From Diphasiastrum complanatum (taxonomy: Eukaryota > Streptophyta > Lycopodiopsida > Lycopodiales > Lycopodiaceae): a DNA stretch of 64,000 nucleotides. A program made the translations under genes and the position numbers. This document shows, in pieces, positions 51,078-63,440 of the stretch; the stretch's first letter is position 1; the number at the start of each line of letters is the position of its first letter. Location: positions 76,171,521 to 76,235,520 of the forward strand of contig CM055096.1 of NCBI GenBank assembly GCA_029204225.1. The letters run 5' to 3'. The notes below the pieces were generated by a model that searched no databases, was not told the DNA's origin, and saw only the letters and a program-made list of their open reading frames with translations.

Positions 51078-51755
51078 AGTCAGTATATATTTTTCGATAC
51101 TTGTAAATTTCGATACTGTCAATCTAAATCCGAATCAGCGACTTCACGTTGACAGTCCGCCCACTTTGTACATGCATTAACTGTAATGAGGCGGTTGTAT
51201 GCAACATAAGGTAGTTGTAGATATTCTGTAAGATATTATCCTAGAGTCTTCATCAGAAAACTTCTTCTGATTATTTGAGTTTCTCAATAGCCAGCGTTAT
51301 CACGCTCAAAAACTGTAAGCTGAAGTTATCACTTCAAGCCATTGTACTCATTGTTTTGATATTAATCAGAGTGAAATTTTTCAGGCCTACTACTATATCA
51401 TTCTTTGTGCATCTATGAATATTTCAATTTGTAACTGTGGCGTTTCCGATCCACGCACCAAGCTCACTCCTAGCTTTCGCTCATTCCCACTGATTTACGA
51501 CATGGTATCAAAGCGGGCATTCCAATAATCTGCTTCCATTGTGTATCATTAGTCTTGTTTCTATCAAGATGTTGTACTAGCAAGCGCACATCCAACAATA
51601 TTTCGAAGTCATTGTTTCTACCAACGATCTCGCTCAACCACAATGGATCAGTCTTCTCTAATTAGAGACTCAATGGAGGGAACTATCATCTCTGGAAGTT
51701 CAAATGAGGGTCATGCTATTAGCCAAAGAACTGTGGGACGTTGTTGACGGCACAG

Positions 51756-51925
<170 letters not shown>

Positions 51926-52160
51926 TTCAAAGGTGAAACTGGTTAGGATAGATAGGAAGATATTCAATACAAAGGAAATGGCTCTCTTTTTTACATCAAG
52001 AGTAGAGTACTCAACAAGGAGGTGAGTCTGAAATTTTGCAGAACGCAGTATATGGCAGCTGACATCTTCACAAAAGCCTTATGTCGAGAGGCACACAAGA
52101 AATTTTTTGTCATTTTATGTTTGAAAATCAAGGCATTTATGGATCCAGATTAAGAGAGGG

Positions 52161-52881
52161 TGTAGGATTTCTATCCTTTCCATCCCTTATCTCGTTGCTA
52201 ATATAGATAAATCCATTCTATATGTAAATATTTGTATAGATGTACAGTCTGCAAAAATATTCTATATCTGAAAACAGACTTTTGAAGTCATCGCAAGACA
52301 CCGCAAAAGTCCCTTCTTGGGGTCTGTTATGGCCCTTTAACAAAGTTCATTATGTATCACAAAGGCCCCACAAAAAGGTCACTTGTGATCAATTGCAAGG
52401 GCAGTTCGTAATGTCCCACAAGAGGGAGACCGCAAAGGTCCCATAAAGGCAAAACTTGTGATCTCTAATGCTTGCTAGTTGCAAGGCCCTGAAAAGGATG
52501 ACCGTAAGGTCCCACAATAAGCTTTACTTGCGGTCTACAGCGGTGGATCTAAACGGGCATTAACGGTGATAGTTATGAAGTGAACAGACCGTAAAGGAAC
52601 CGCAAGGGCGTCACTTGCAGTCACTTACGTTCTTCGCATATGTGCAAAAGAAGGAGAGCGGTGCCAACAATCATGCTCGATCGTTTTGCATCAACCTTCA
52701 CGCTCTCCTCACGATCAGTGTCAAACAATGCTTCATTGTACTTGCATCTGCCAATGTAAATAATATATATAGACTTCAGATCAGACATAGAATAAAAAAC
52801 AACATCATTATTGATTCAATTAATCAAACTCAGATCGCAATAACTTGCTCTTCCTCTCTGTTTTATTAGAGTACTGATTCA
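52161..52881 (+). repeat. C2 3' LTR candidate with degenerate ACCGCAAAGGTCCC repeats
   Basis: At about 52290-52620 the words CCGCAAAAGTCCC, CACAAAGGCCCCA, ACCGCAAAGGTCCC, ACCGTAAGGTCCCA and ACCGTAAAGGAACCGCAAGG recur, interspersed with CACTTG(T/C)(G/A)(G/A)TC. They may be U3 enhancer units. The LTR right end is not fixed. Confidence 0.5.
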
Positions 52882-53235
52882 GGATGAATGCGACTCTGTT
52901 TGCATTCAAACTTGTACTCTTAATCATTATTTGATTATTGTTCCAAAAAATATGAGTCTTGTCATATTGTTTTGAATGCATCATTTCATTCTATTTTGAT
53001 CAGTTGATTCATGCTATGCATATAACTTATTCATAGATTAAACTATGTTGTGACTACTAACTAGGAGTGGAGTATAAGCTCTTGCTTTGATTCTTTACGC
53101 TTTCGCAATGTGCCAAATTATTTGTGTTCACCTACGGAACCTCTTCCGGGGGTAGACATTGTGCACGTACTGAGGGATCGGTGGTGGAGTACCACCATCT
53201 CGGCTTTTCATTCTATACCACCACCATCATTGATT
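52882..53235. other. Unassigned stretch
   Basis: No motif recognised between C2 and G3. Confidence 0.35.
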
Positions 53236-55651
53236 CATCTCCAACACTCCCTTCCTTCAAAATAACTACTTTTCATGATTTTGTCGGTGGTTCATCCATA
53301 TGTCATAAGATTTGCTCATTAGTAAGTTTTGCATTCTCATTGGAAGATAAAGCATGACTGACTACAATTAGTTCATCTTCAATTGGGGATCCGACTGAAA
53401 TCCAAACTACATTCACCATATTAACAGAATATGTGATGACAATATCAAGAGTGCAACCTTTCATTGGAATGACACTGACTTCTGATCTGTCATCATATAT
53501 ATCCAACTGTACGATCAATAGTTGCTCAGGCTTGGTTCTAATTGACATTATCAATTTGAGAATCATAATGGATTTCAAATGTCATTTCTACTCGGTCACA
53601 AGTATGATCCATTGTGGAAGAATCATCATCTCCTTTTTGAATAGTTGGCTTGATTTTCTAAGTGAGTGGATCAACTTTGACTGCTTGCTTGTGATTCTCA
53701 AATGTGATTTTGCCCGTACCCCAGTTATGAATCACTTGCACAACTCATAACCAAGGACGTTTCAGTAACACACAATAGATTGATGATGCTTTTAGCAAGT
53801 TGATTACTACAAATTGGACACTAGCAGTCTTACTGGTATGCCTTCCACCATGCATTTAGGTCGACTGATCTGCCGAATTAATTGCAAAAGTTGCAAAATT
53901 TAATTTTGTAAGACCCCACTCCGGACCCTCCATCTATCGCAGCTGCCTCATGATAAAAATGCTTACGTTGAATTGACAAGCTGATGTACCGTTGTTCACT
54001 TTCCCAGACGACACCTACATTGAGCACTTCATTTTATTTTTTAAATCTCGTTCAATATAGTGGTTTCCATTGGATCTTGGTCTCAGCTTTGGTACCTTTG
54101 GTCAATCGATTTGAGAATACTTCCTCAGCATGAGGTGCCAACCATAAGAATTCTCCCAAAGTAATATCCATCTTGCTAGACAGAATATTCACAATCAACT
54201 CAGTTTGTGAAACCTTTGGTTCTTTCATCTTAAATGCCTCTTCTTGGTGATGTAATTGAGTATTAACATTGGTCCTTTGACAAGATCTATGCAAACGATC
54301 AAGTAAATCTGTTGGTAGTACAGGTACAGAAGGAACCTCAGTTGTAGCTCCAAGTCTTCTTCCTCTTGTAAGTCTTTGATCCACTACCTCAAATTATAGT
54401 ATTTTTTTTTCTCAAACTTGAGATTCAAATAAACCCCAGATACAGTAGGTAAATCAGTGACAGTATAGATTCTATAAGTGGCAGTTCAGCAACAACTTCT
54501 TTCTGCTTTTGAGCTCTCATGATGACCATAATTGGTGTAGATGGTTCATTGGATTTTCATGGAACAAGCCCAACTATTGGTCTTGGTTTGACCGCAATCA
54601 TATTCAATGGAGCAATTACATGTAGTGGCTTTGGTCTAGCTGGACAGTCCTTGTAGCAATTTCCATATCCACATTCACAGTAGAAAGGCGTGAGTTTACT
54701 CTTGTTTCTGGACCTTCTACAATTTGATGATTTTCTTTGCAACCAAAGCAACCAAGTGGCGCTCTGGCCCATTGTCTAGATTGTTGTTGTTGCTCAACAA
54801 CATAGATTGTGTATTGCTCTACTGGTCCAGACTCTTGTTCTGAAGCATAATTCCAATGTTCCTAGCTCAATGAAACTTCTGGCTCCATCATGTTTGCACG
54901 AGGTGCTTGTTGTATTGGCGAGGCAAGTAAAGCAAACGGTTATGGAAATCCAAGGCCATGCATCTTTTCATCTAGTGCTTTCTACTATGGCCCTTCATGG
55001 TAACCAAACTTATGATATTTTTGTTGAATAATCTGAGGATTGAACGAACAAAAAGTAGTTTTATGTCCATTTGAGTTGCACAAGTGACAATCAGCCATCC
55101 GTCTCTTCATAGTTGGGACACTTGTTCATAGTGTAATTACCGGCACAAATTGCACACCAGACATTCTCTCTGCTAGAAAAAACCTTGAGCATCTTTTCAG
55201 CACCTTTGTCTATCTTAACATGGTATTCCTCCAAAGCTTTGAGCTTTGCTTCACATTGTGCTTGCATCTTATCCATCTACATTTGTTGTTTCTGTCTAAA
55301 TTTTTCAATTGTATTCATCGTCTTCTCTACAGTTGCGATTATATTCATCGATGCAATCGTAGTAGAGGTTGTGGTCGTTTGCCTTGTGGTATATGACAAC
55401 ACACAATGTGTGGATCATCATCTGACTCTTCATCTTCTTCACGTATAGCTTCATCCATTGTTGCTGCAACATCAAGTACTATTCACGACGTTTGAGCTCA
55501 TGTCTAATATGTTTTGGCAATCTAGCCAAGAACACGTAATTATAGCCTCATCATTTTCACATTCACCATATCCTTCTTCCCCATCTTGATCTTATTCAAT
55601 AGTAAAAAATGATCTTCCACAACATTCTTGTGTCTAAACAACATAACCAGC
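53236..55651 (-). pseudogene. Ty3/gypsy relic G3, gag-protease
   Basis: Colinear with G1 and G2 but strongly decayed. 53.3-53.6 kb matches the post-protease piece at 1-371 and 5557-5680 without the copia insertion. The protease region lies near 53.8-54.0 kb. IVNILSSKMDITLGEFLWLA is at 54.15-54.22 kb. Knuckle remnants are CECGYGNCYKDC (54.66-54.70 kb), CFGCKENHQIVE (about 54.75 kb), CHLCNSNGHKTTFC (about 55.07 kb) and CAICAGNYTMNKC (about 55.14-55.18 kb). Gag is cut at 55652 by the G4 LTR. Confidence 0.75.
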
Positions 55652-56158
55652 TGTTGGGGGTATTCTCAACAAAGTGTAAATAAATAAAATCGTCCAATAA
55701 AAGGTGTTGTGAGGGCATGGCATCCTGCGCGTATAAGCCCATGGCCCAATGAGCACGCAAGCTAAGTTGCAAATAAAATAATAGGCTTGGGACCCTTTGT
55801 AAGTAAAATAAAACTTGAGGCCCAAAGTCAATTTTAAGAGATTACTTTTTTAGAGTTGGGTCCAATTTGGGACTCACATGAATCTTGTGAATTTCAATGT
55901 ACTTTTTGTGGACCCTTGGATCAAGATGGGTCCAAGATGAATGGATAGGATCAATGTAAATATTAGCCAGTAAGAATTTGGGGCAAGGGCTTTCCCCATT
56001 TTATAAAAGGCACCATTTGTACTCTATTTCCATGCTTAATGAGAAGGAGGAAACTCTACCAATTTGGAGAGCCAAGCATCCTCATTTGCTAAGCACTCAT
56101 GCTAATGCTTTTTGTTATGTGTTTCTGATTGTTTCCATTTCTATGTTCTTGTTTTAAT

Positions 56159-56998
56159 TGTCAATTTTCAGAGAAAAAGAACAAATATTGATTATACTAT
56201 CAATCATTAAGAGTTATTGATTGCTTAATCCAAAGATCTATCAAGTTCTAGATGTTAGATCTTGATCTAGATGCTTTACACTATGATTTAAGCAAGAGCA
56301 ATGGATCAAATGATCAAAAACATGGATGAGCAGCCTCACACGTGTGGAGGACAATACCTGTATGGCTTGTTTACAGAGAGTAAAGTACATTAACATTCAA
56401 ATGCATTTCATTCATCAAAACTCAAGACAAATGTGGAAATCTCAACAAAACTAGAATTTGCCAATGTCACATCAACTTGTTATTGATTTGGTTGATCTCT
56501 TTATAGATCAAGTACATCCACGAGCTGCATACTGTCCAGCAGGTCTTCACACGTGTGAAGAGTGCCTAGTCATTCAGATCCACCAATGGGAGTCATATGT
56601 GCTCATTTTCCAAAGTTGACTACTCTCTTTGGCTAGAAAACAAAAAGCTAGTCTGCCACATTTATAGGAATATTCCCTATAAAATAGGATCTAATGGAAT
56701 CTTCCTATCTTATCTTCTAGAAGCTTATCCACACGTGTGAATGGTATCTTGACATGTGTGAGTAATAACTCATTCACATGGAAGTCCAATCTATTTACAA
56801 AACGTTTGACCAATTTGACCATTTTCAAGATTATACTCAAAGGTCAATTTCACAGTAGTGTAGATCAAGCTAAAACCAATCTAACTTAATAAACATGACT
56901 TATTTACATAATTTCACACGTGGGAATAGACTCCACACGTGTGAGATCCTATCAAGCTCAAATAGCTTGAGATCTACAAGATAAGTGATACTTTAACA
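56159..56998 (-). repeat. C3 3' LTR
   Basis: Four exact CACACGTGTG palindromes at 56337, 56548, 56730 and 56934, plus CACACGTGGG near 56914. Confidence 0.93.
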
Positions 56999-57011
56999 CT
57001 CCTCCTCACTT
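56999..57011 (-). other. C3 polypurine tract
   Basis: The minus strand reads AAGTGAGGAGGAG directly before the LTR start TGTTAAAG. C4 has the similar AAGGAGGAG before TGTGAAG. Confidence 0.8.
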
Positions 57012-57660
57012 CTAACTTGGCAAGTCTAATGTACACATATCTACAACTCCAAGAGCATTTCTTAACTTGAAAAATGAATCTTTAGCCAAAGGTTTGGTTA
57101 AAATATCAGCTATGCACTCGGATGAAGGCACATGATGAAGTTGAACCTCCTTGGATTGCACCTTCTCCCTCACAAAGTGATGAGCTATCTCAATATGATT
57201 TGTTATAGCATGGAAGATCGGATTGGTAGCAATTTGTTGAGAAGCTTGATTGTCACAATAGATGCAAGGGACCTCCTCGGCCTTTAGCACTTGAAGCTCC
57301 ACCAAAAGTCTTCTTAGCCATAGGAGTTCTTTGGTTGTTGAAGTCAATGCCTTGTACTCGACTTCACAAGAGGAAAGAGAAATTGTATATTGCTTTTTGG
57401 AAAGCCAAGATATCACTCCTCCACAAAGAAAAGTGATAAATGCACTTATGGATCTTCTATCCATCTTATCTCCTACAAAATCCGAATCCAAAAATGCTCT
57501 CAAGTACAAGTTAGATCCTTGATAGAGAATGCCAAAAAATCTAGTAGAAGAGACATATCTAAGCACTCTCTTGGCACTTTTCCAATGATGCATCAAGGGA
57601 CCTTGCATATATTGACTTAACTTGCTTACACTATAGCTTAAATTTGATCTAGTGAGTGTG
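57012..57660 (-). pseudogene. C3 RT end and RNase H
   Basis: The frame starts within TRSNLSYSVSKLSQYMQG (end of RT) and holds a full-looking copia RNase H: LDSDFVGDKMDRRS, the SWLSKKQYTISLSSCEVEYK segment with catalytic Glu, LLWLRRLLVEL, CDNQASQQIATNP, HIEIAHHFVREKV and ECIADILTKPLAKDSF. It is uninterrupted for about 198 codons. The N-terminal pol sequence ends abruptly near 57660, the deletion junction. It serves as the intact comparison for the RNase H missing from C1. Confidence 0.9.
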
Positions 57661-58167
57661 CTCTAAGATATATTTCTAGCTTTCAAGAAGCTTCTAATCT
57701 TGGCCCAATCAATCCTAGTTCAACTTGGATGATGGTATAATAGATCAATTACAAATATCCTAGCAATTCACTCCACAGAGAAATTGATTCTAGTTCAAAT
57801 TGGTTTAATATTCCACACACACTTAAGATCTGAACAAATCAGCCTTAAAGATCTGATCTAATGCTTCAAAATAAATTACTTCAATGACTCAAATCACCAT
57901 TTGATCATTAGCATTCAATAGATTGAACCTAGATCTAGACAATGCACTAAAAACCTTGAATTTTGGACTAGTATGCACTTTTTTGGATCAAAGTTGTTGT
58001 ACGGTTTCACACGTGTGGATAGTACTTCAGCAGCCCACAAATTGATCTTGACCAAAAACAATGATGTTACTTCTCTCTTTGAACTCGCCCTTTCAATTAA
58101 ACTCAAAAACAACAAATTGTCAATGATTTCTCAAGTACTATTAATCATTTAGATCACTCTTAGACTT

Positions 58168-58180
58168 GGCTCTAATACCA
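58168..58180 (-). other. C3 primer-binding site
   Basis: The minus strand reads TGGTATTAGAGCC directly after the LTR end TTGACA, a Met-tRNA-type PBS. Confidence 0.85.
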
Positions 58181-59031
58181 TGTCAATTTTCAAAGAAAAA
58201 GGACAAATATTGATTGTACTATCAATCATTAAGAGTTATTGATTGCTTAATCCAAAGATCTATCAAGTTCTAGATGTTAGATCTTGATCTTGATGCTTTA
58301 CACTATGATTCAAGCAAGAGCAATGGATCAAATGATCAAAAACATGGATGAGCGGCCTCACACGTGTGGAGGACAGTACCTGTACGACATGTTTACAGAG
58401 AGTAAAGTACATTAACATTCAAATGCATTTCATTCATCAAAACTCAAGACAAATGTGGAAATCTCAACAAAACTAGAATTTGCCAATGTCACATCAACTT
58501 GTTATTGATTTGGTTGATCTCTTTATAGATCAAGTACATCCACGAGCTGTGTACTGTCCAGTAGGTCTTCACACGTGTGAAGAGTGCCTAGTCATTCAGA
58601 TCCACCAATGGGAGTCATATGTGCTCATTTTCCAAAGTTGACTATTCTCTTTGGCTAGAAAACAAAAAGCTAGTCTTCCACACTTATAGGAATATTCCCT
58701 ATAAAATAGGATCTAATGGAATATTCCTATCTTATCTTCTAGAAGCTTATCCACACGTGTGAATGGTATATTGACATGTGTGAGTAATAACTCTTCACAT
58801 GGAAGTCCAATCTATTTACAAAAAGTTTGACCAATTTGACCATTTTCAAGATTCTCCTCAAAGGTCAATTTCACACTAGTGTAGATCAAGCTAAAACCAA
58901 TCTAACTTGATAAAAATGAATTATGTACATTCTTTCACACGTGGGAACAGACTTTACACGTGTGAGATCCTATCAAGCTCAAATAACTTGAGATCTACAA
59001 GATACAACAAGTTGGAAGTGATATTTTAACA
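58181..59031 (-). repeat. C3 5' LTR
   Basis: Exact CACACGTGTG at 58359, 58570 and 58752. The fourth site has become TACACGTGTG (about 58956). One more copy (58008) lies just inside the leader. Confidence 0.93.
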
Positions 59032-59357
59032 TTAATAGTTATGGTTTCTCCACTAGCATGCATCTTGAGCTTTTGAGCTAACCTCACCCTCAACTCTATC
59101 TCTCTCTTTCTCTCTTCTCCATCTTTCTCTTCAATTCTACCCTTCCCTTTCACCAACAATCATGATAAAGTTAGTTAGGGAAGTAGAGTTAGTGTGAGTA
59201 GTATTAGTGGAGGTAGAGTTAGATAAAAAGTAGGGAACTAACTAAAAGTAGCATCTATGCATTTAGGTGTCTATCCAGTGAACAAACCCTTGTTGACAGG
59301 CGGGAGGGCTATTACAATGTCAAATCGAAGACCCTACAGTGGCGCCGTTGACGGGGA

Positions 59358-60743
59358 TAGGTTTTCACTAACTAGTGTAGCTGCATTTTAGCTATTTCTT
59401 GCTTTTTAGAGTAATTTTAGGTAGATTTTTAGAAGTTTAGAATTAATTTTTTGTATTTTTTTTTGTGTGTTTGGACTGTTCACAACTAGCGGAGGTGTGA
59501 GAGGGTAGAGGAGACCCTGAATAGCCTCTAAGGGCTTGAAACCCAAACCAACCAGCCAAAAAACCCAAAAAACACACCAATCTGCATTTTGGAGAGAAAA
59601 AGAGCCTAAAATCTCATCAGTTTTTAATATCTCCAAAACTAGTGAGAGTTAACCTTGCATGACTGGCAGCAGCTCCAGGGTATTGTCCTAGACCTGCATA
59701 GAAGCCTGTGAGGGTTAGTTCCAAGCAGATTGCAAAAATTAAAAAAAAAATCATAAAAAAATTCAAAAAACCCTTGAAAAAATCCAAAAAAATGCAAATC
59801 TTCATCAGAAGTCTCGCAGAGCCCTCTGAACTTCCATCTCTGTGAGACCAGGACATAGAGAAGCTTGCGAGAGTTAGTTCCTAGTATAAGTGCCTATGCG
59901 AGTGTTCCCAATAAGAAAAAGATAAAAAAAGTACCAAAGAACCCTCACAGACACCAAAATTTTTCCGGTAGGCAGAAACTTTCGTAGACGATTCTGAAGT
60001 TCCATCTCAGTGAGACCAAGATACAGAAGAGTCTACAAGAGTTAGTTTGATTCTAGTGAGTAGAAAATTGGATTTAAGTGCGAAAAAATCACTAAAAAGT
60101 AAAGATCCAACAAATCCTTTCAGTAAGAACTCTCACAGACCCTCTCAATCCATTCAAAATGTCAATTTTCATTAGTGATGAAGTCTGCGAGCGTTACTAT
60201 AGAGATTTGGTGAGGATCAAGCCAGAATAGTGGTTCTGAACCCTTGCATGCAGTGAAATTTTCATTTAGTGCGAGAGTTAACTCTCGTAGAGACCCATAC
60301 TCAACTACTGTGATCCTTGCGGGAGTTACTTCCCAAGGATCTGAGAGATATCAAGTTTTTTATCTGCAAAAATAGCTAAAAAACCCTCGCGCAACTAGCT
60401 CTCGCACAAGAGAACTCTTGCAGACTAAATGAGTGGAAAGATCTGTATCAGATCTAGCTACTGTCAAAATCTCAGGTCAATTAGTGCAAGGAATAAAAAG
60501 TTATCAAGGAAAAACCACCGTAGAAGGTCTATATCTCACTTCCGGCCGATCAGATTGATCAGATCCTTAAGATCCAGACTGCATCCCACTGTACAAGCAA
60601 TATCCAACTACTTTGGAACCCACCATCGGATGAATCTGAGATCTGGACGATCAGAAGCAAGAAGGATAGCAAATCAAGCATTACACCTCCCCAAATTAGC
60701 AGCTGGGTAACAAGAGGCAGAATCGGAACCAGCGCCAATGGAA
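59358..60743 (+). other. G4 untranslated leader with degenerate repeats
   Basis: TCCATCTC(T/A)GTGAGACCA recurs at about 59832 and 60001 (period about 169 bp), each followed by a GAGAGTTAGTT-like word. Variants of CTCGCAGAG and GCGAGAGTTA are frequent to 60420. The frame at 60429-60710 is probably non-coding, though parts near 60640 match the region just before G2 gag. Confidence 0.55.
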
Positions 60744-61883
60744 TCAATGGGCCAACCCGTACATGTCGCTCCCTTGTAAGTAGTCTGGAAAGCACCACGG
60801 ATGGAAATACCAAAATACGACGGATCATCAGATCCCATTCGTTTCCTCAAGATCTATGAACAAGCTTGTGAAATGTACAGCGAACGGAGACCTGCGGAAA
60901 AGCTGACGTTGTTTCCCATGTCCTTATTAGTAGTGGCTCAGACTTGGTTTCTGAACCTGTAAGAGGAAGAAAAATCTACATGAGAAGCGGTTAAAGCGGC
61001 TCTCATTACGCGCTTTAAACCAAGGAAGTTCCTGAAAGGCCCATTTCTCCTGCTCAACAAAGTCAAGATGGGAAAACGAAAAAGGGTCAAGGACTATATT
61101 GAAAGGGTCAAATATCTACAATCTGAGTGCAGTGCAGCCCTAACTCCCGATCATGCGGTGATCATGTGGTTCCTAGCTGGACTACCACGAAGCATCAGAA
61201 GAGAACTGAAACGACGAGAGCAGTACGCTACTTTGCAAGAAGCTATGGAAGATGCCATCAGGGAAGAGGATGAGGGATCTAACGACGAATATCCATCCAC
61301 CCACACTCCTACTCCCTTGATAACATCGTCATCATCAAACACATCCGCTCTATCCACAAAATTGTTGTTGGATTAAATAACAAAATTACACAAACAACAG
61401 ATGGAGCAACTTACGGTGCAGTTTGATCAGAAACTAAAAGCCTTACAAGGAGCTGTAGCAGCAATGCCACATCAATTGAAACCAAACCAGTTCAGTATCC
61501 ATGACAGGAGAATGTATGGTGTTCAGTGTGCACGCAAAACCATACAGCGAACAAGTGTCCATTCCTAAAGCAAAATCTGAGACTGACACATAGATTTTTC
61601 CATCTGTGCAATGCAACATCTCACGATATGACATTTTGCCCATTTAACCCCCGGATTGTTCAACATAAGAGAAGTCCTTATCAGACTTCTTATCCATATC
61701 ATCAAGGGGCACCAAACGTAGCACCGAATCAGCAACAACGAATGGCCTTACCTGCACCACTAGTGCCAGTCAATCAACAAGTGGCCCATGTAAACCTCAT
61801 AGTAGCGGAACCAGAGACACAAGTAACACCTCAACCTGAGCAGCAGCAATGGTATGGACCGGACGAACCATTTATGGATCCTG
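60744..61883 (+). pseudogene. G4 gag
   Basis: A likely start is near MESMGQPVHVAPL (about 60740). It then reads APRMEIPKYDGSSDPIRFLK, VKAALITRFKPRKFLKGPF, KRVKDYIERVKYLQSECSA and RELKRREQYATLQEAMEDAI (61068-61376). The zinc region holds CTQNHTANKC (61526 onward) and LCNATSHDMTFC. Several in-frame stops lie where related copies have Trp or Gln. Gag is cut after MDPV at 61883 by the C4 LTR, so the last two knuckles seen in G2 are not here. Confidence 0.85.
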
Positions 61884-62614
61884 TGTGAAGTTTTTAGCAC
61901 GTGTGAAATTCACCACACAACTTACAGGATCTTACTGAGGTGTTGTGATTGCACAAGATTGATCAAAGAACAGTATGCTTGAAAAATCTAAGGCAAGAGC
62001 ACAATGGCATACATCTGATGAAAAATTCTAACTCTTCACTTTGAGAAAGGAATGTCTAGAAATAATTCTAAGTGTTCAGTATGGAAAAAAGAGGCCGCTC
62101 TCGGGTAGAGAGAGAAAATCAAGCATGAATATTTTGAGTAGAGAGAGAATGTGTCCAAAACACCAAAATCTCAATATTCACAATATGGCAAAACATGCCC
62201 AACTTTTTCTACATGAGAGAGACTCGAATTCCTACAGTGGAGTTGCATGGAAAGTCCAGTTAACTGAACTAATTCACCTACCAGATATCCACATGTGTAA
62301 CTGCATGCATGTATGTTGCATGTACTGCATGTCAAGTCATAGAACTAACTAGACATGTGTAGATCACTGAAACTACTTTGCATGTTGCATGCACTGATTG
62401 CATGTGGCTTGCATGCATACAATATGACTTTGCATGTTATCTAAACTACTGCATGTCATCAAAATAGAACCTATCTAACTCAAATCCGAGCTACACTAGA
62501 AGGATATGTGCTCAATTCACACTCCTTTTATGTACAACATAAAATTTAGTGGAAATCACCATGGACATGGCCCCAAACTCGAGATAGGAAGATAATATTT
62601 TAATAATCTTCACA
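61884..62614 (-). repeat. C4 3' LTR (731 bp)
   Basis: The layout parallels the C1 LTR (CTCTCGGGTAGAGAGAGAAAA at about 62098 against CTCCTCGGGTAGAGAGAGAAA in C1). It has GCACGTGTGA near 61898 in place of the full palindrome. TGCATGCA-like words are frequent at 62300-62430. Confidence 0.88.
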
Positions 62615-63440
62615 CTCCTCCTTAAAATTTATGTCCCTATCAACATAGATTTCGAAATTAGGCCAAGGTTTGACCTCATCTTCAAAAATACATTCTTGAG
62701 TAGAGGTTTGGTGAGAAGATCTGCAACACAATCTGAAGACGAAACATGTTCCAATGAGATCTCTCTCCCAATGACTTTTTCTCTTACAAAATGATGAGCC
62801 ACTTCAATATGCTTGCTCCTTGCATGAAAGACTGGATTATTTGCAAGAGCCTGAGCAGAAATGTTATTATTCTTGATAATTGGAAGATCTTCATCTACAT
62901 AACACTTTAGCTCCAAAAGTAGCCTTTTGATCCATAAAACCTCCTTTGTTGTGGTTGTAAGAGATTTGTATTTAGCTTCACATGATGATAAGAAAATAGT
63001 TGTCTGTTTTTTTGATAGCCAAGAAACCAAGTTCCCTCCAAGAAATATAGTGTAAGCACTTGTGGATTTCCTATCCAACCTATCTCCTACAAAATCTAAA
63101 TATGAAAAAGCAATCAAAGTCAGATCTTCTCCTTCATAGAATAATCCATAATCCAAGGTAAAAAGATATATACCTCAAGACTCTTTTAGCCAACTTCCAA
63201 TGATATAACTTTGGATCCTGCATGGGTTGACTTAGCTTATGAACACAAAAGCTTAGATCAGGCCTAGCCAATGTTAACCAAATAAGTGAGCCAATAAGAC
63301 TCCTATAAAGAGTGATGTCCTCAAAGGATTTTTCATCATCTTTCATAGGAACTTTTACAATGTGCTCCATAGGTGTATCTATGCCTTTACAGTTCTCCAT
63401 ATGGAATTTCCTGAGCATGGAAAGTGCATATCTACTTTGA
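61884..63440 (-). mobile_element. Ty1/copia C4, 3' end only
   Basis: 3' LTR 61884-62614 with perfect ends TGTGAAG/CTTCACA, preceded (on minus) by the PPT AAGGAGGAG. RNase H follows at 62629-63156 (LDFVGDRLDRKSTSAYTIFL, SWLSKKQTTIFLSSCEAKYK, HIEVAHHFVREKV, DCVADLLTKPL). RT C-terminus is at 63134-63418 in another frame (MLRKFHMENCKGIDTPMEHI, RPDLSFCVHKLSQPMQDPKL). Its RT is very close to C1. The element breaks off at about 63440, and the 5' half and 5' LTR are absent. Confidence 0.9.

Larger units (their letters stand above)
56159..59031 (-). mobile_element. Ty1/copia C3, deletion derivative with intact LTRs, PBS, PPT and TSD
   Basis: 2,873 bp between exact TTAAT duplications (56154-56158, 59032-59036). 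LTRs are 56159-56998 (840 bp) and 58181-59031 (851 bp), both starting TGTCAATTTTC and ending TTAACA and nearly identical. The left one lacks about 12 bp near its end. The internal region is only 1,182 bp: the end of RT, RNase H and a 5' leader. Gag, protease, integrase and most of RT are deleted. Confidence 0.93.
55652..61883 (+). mobile_element. Ty3/gypsy element G4, 5' part, interrupted by copia C3
   Basis: 5' LTR from 55652 (TGTTGGGG) to 59338 (CCCTACA), interrupted by C3. Without C3 and one TSD it is about 809 bp and has a TATA-like TTTTATAAAAGG near 56000. The PBS TGGCGCCGTTGACGGGGA (59340-59357) follows, then a leader and gag up to 61883, where copia C4 enters. No protease, RT, integrase or 3' LTR of G4 lies inside the window. 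Its orientation is opposite to G1, G2 and G3. Confidence 0.8.
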
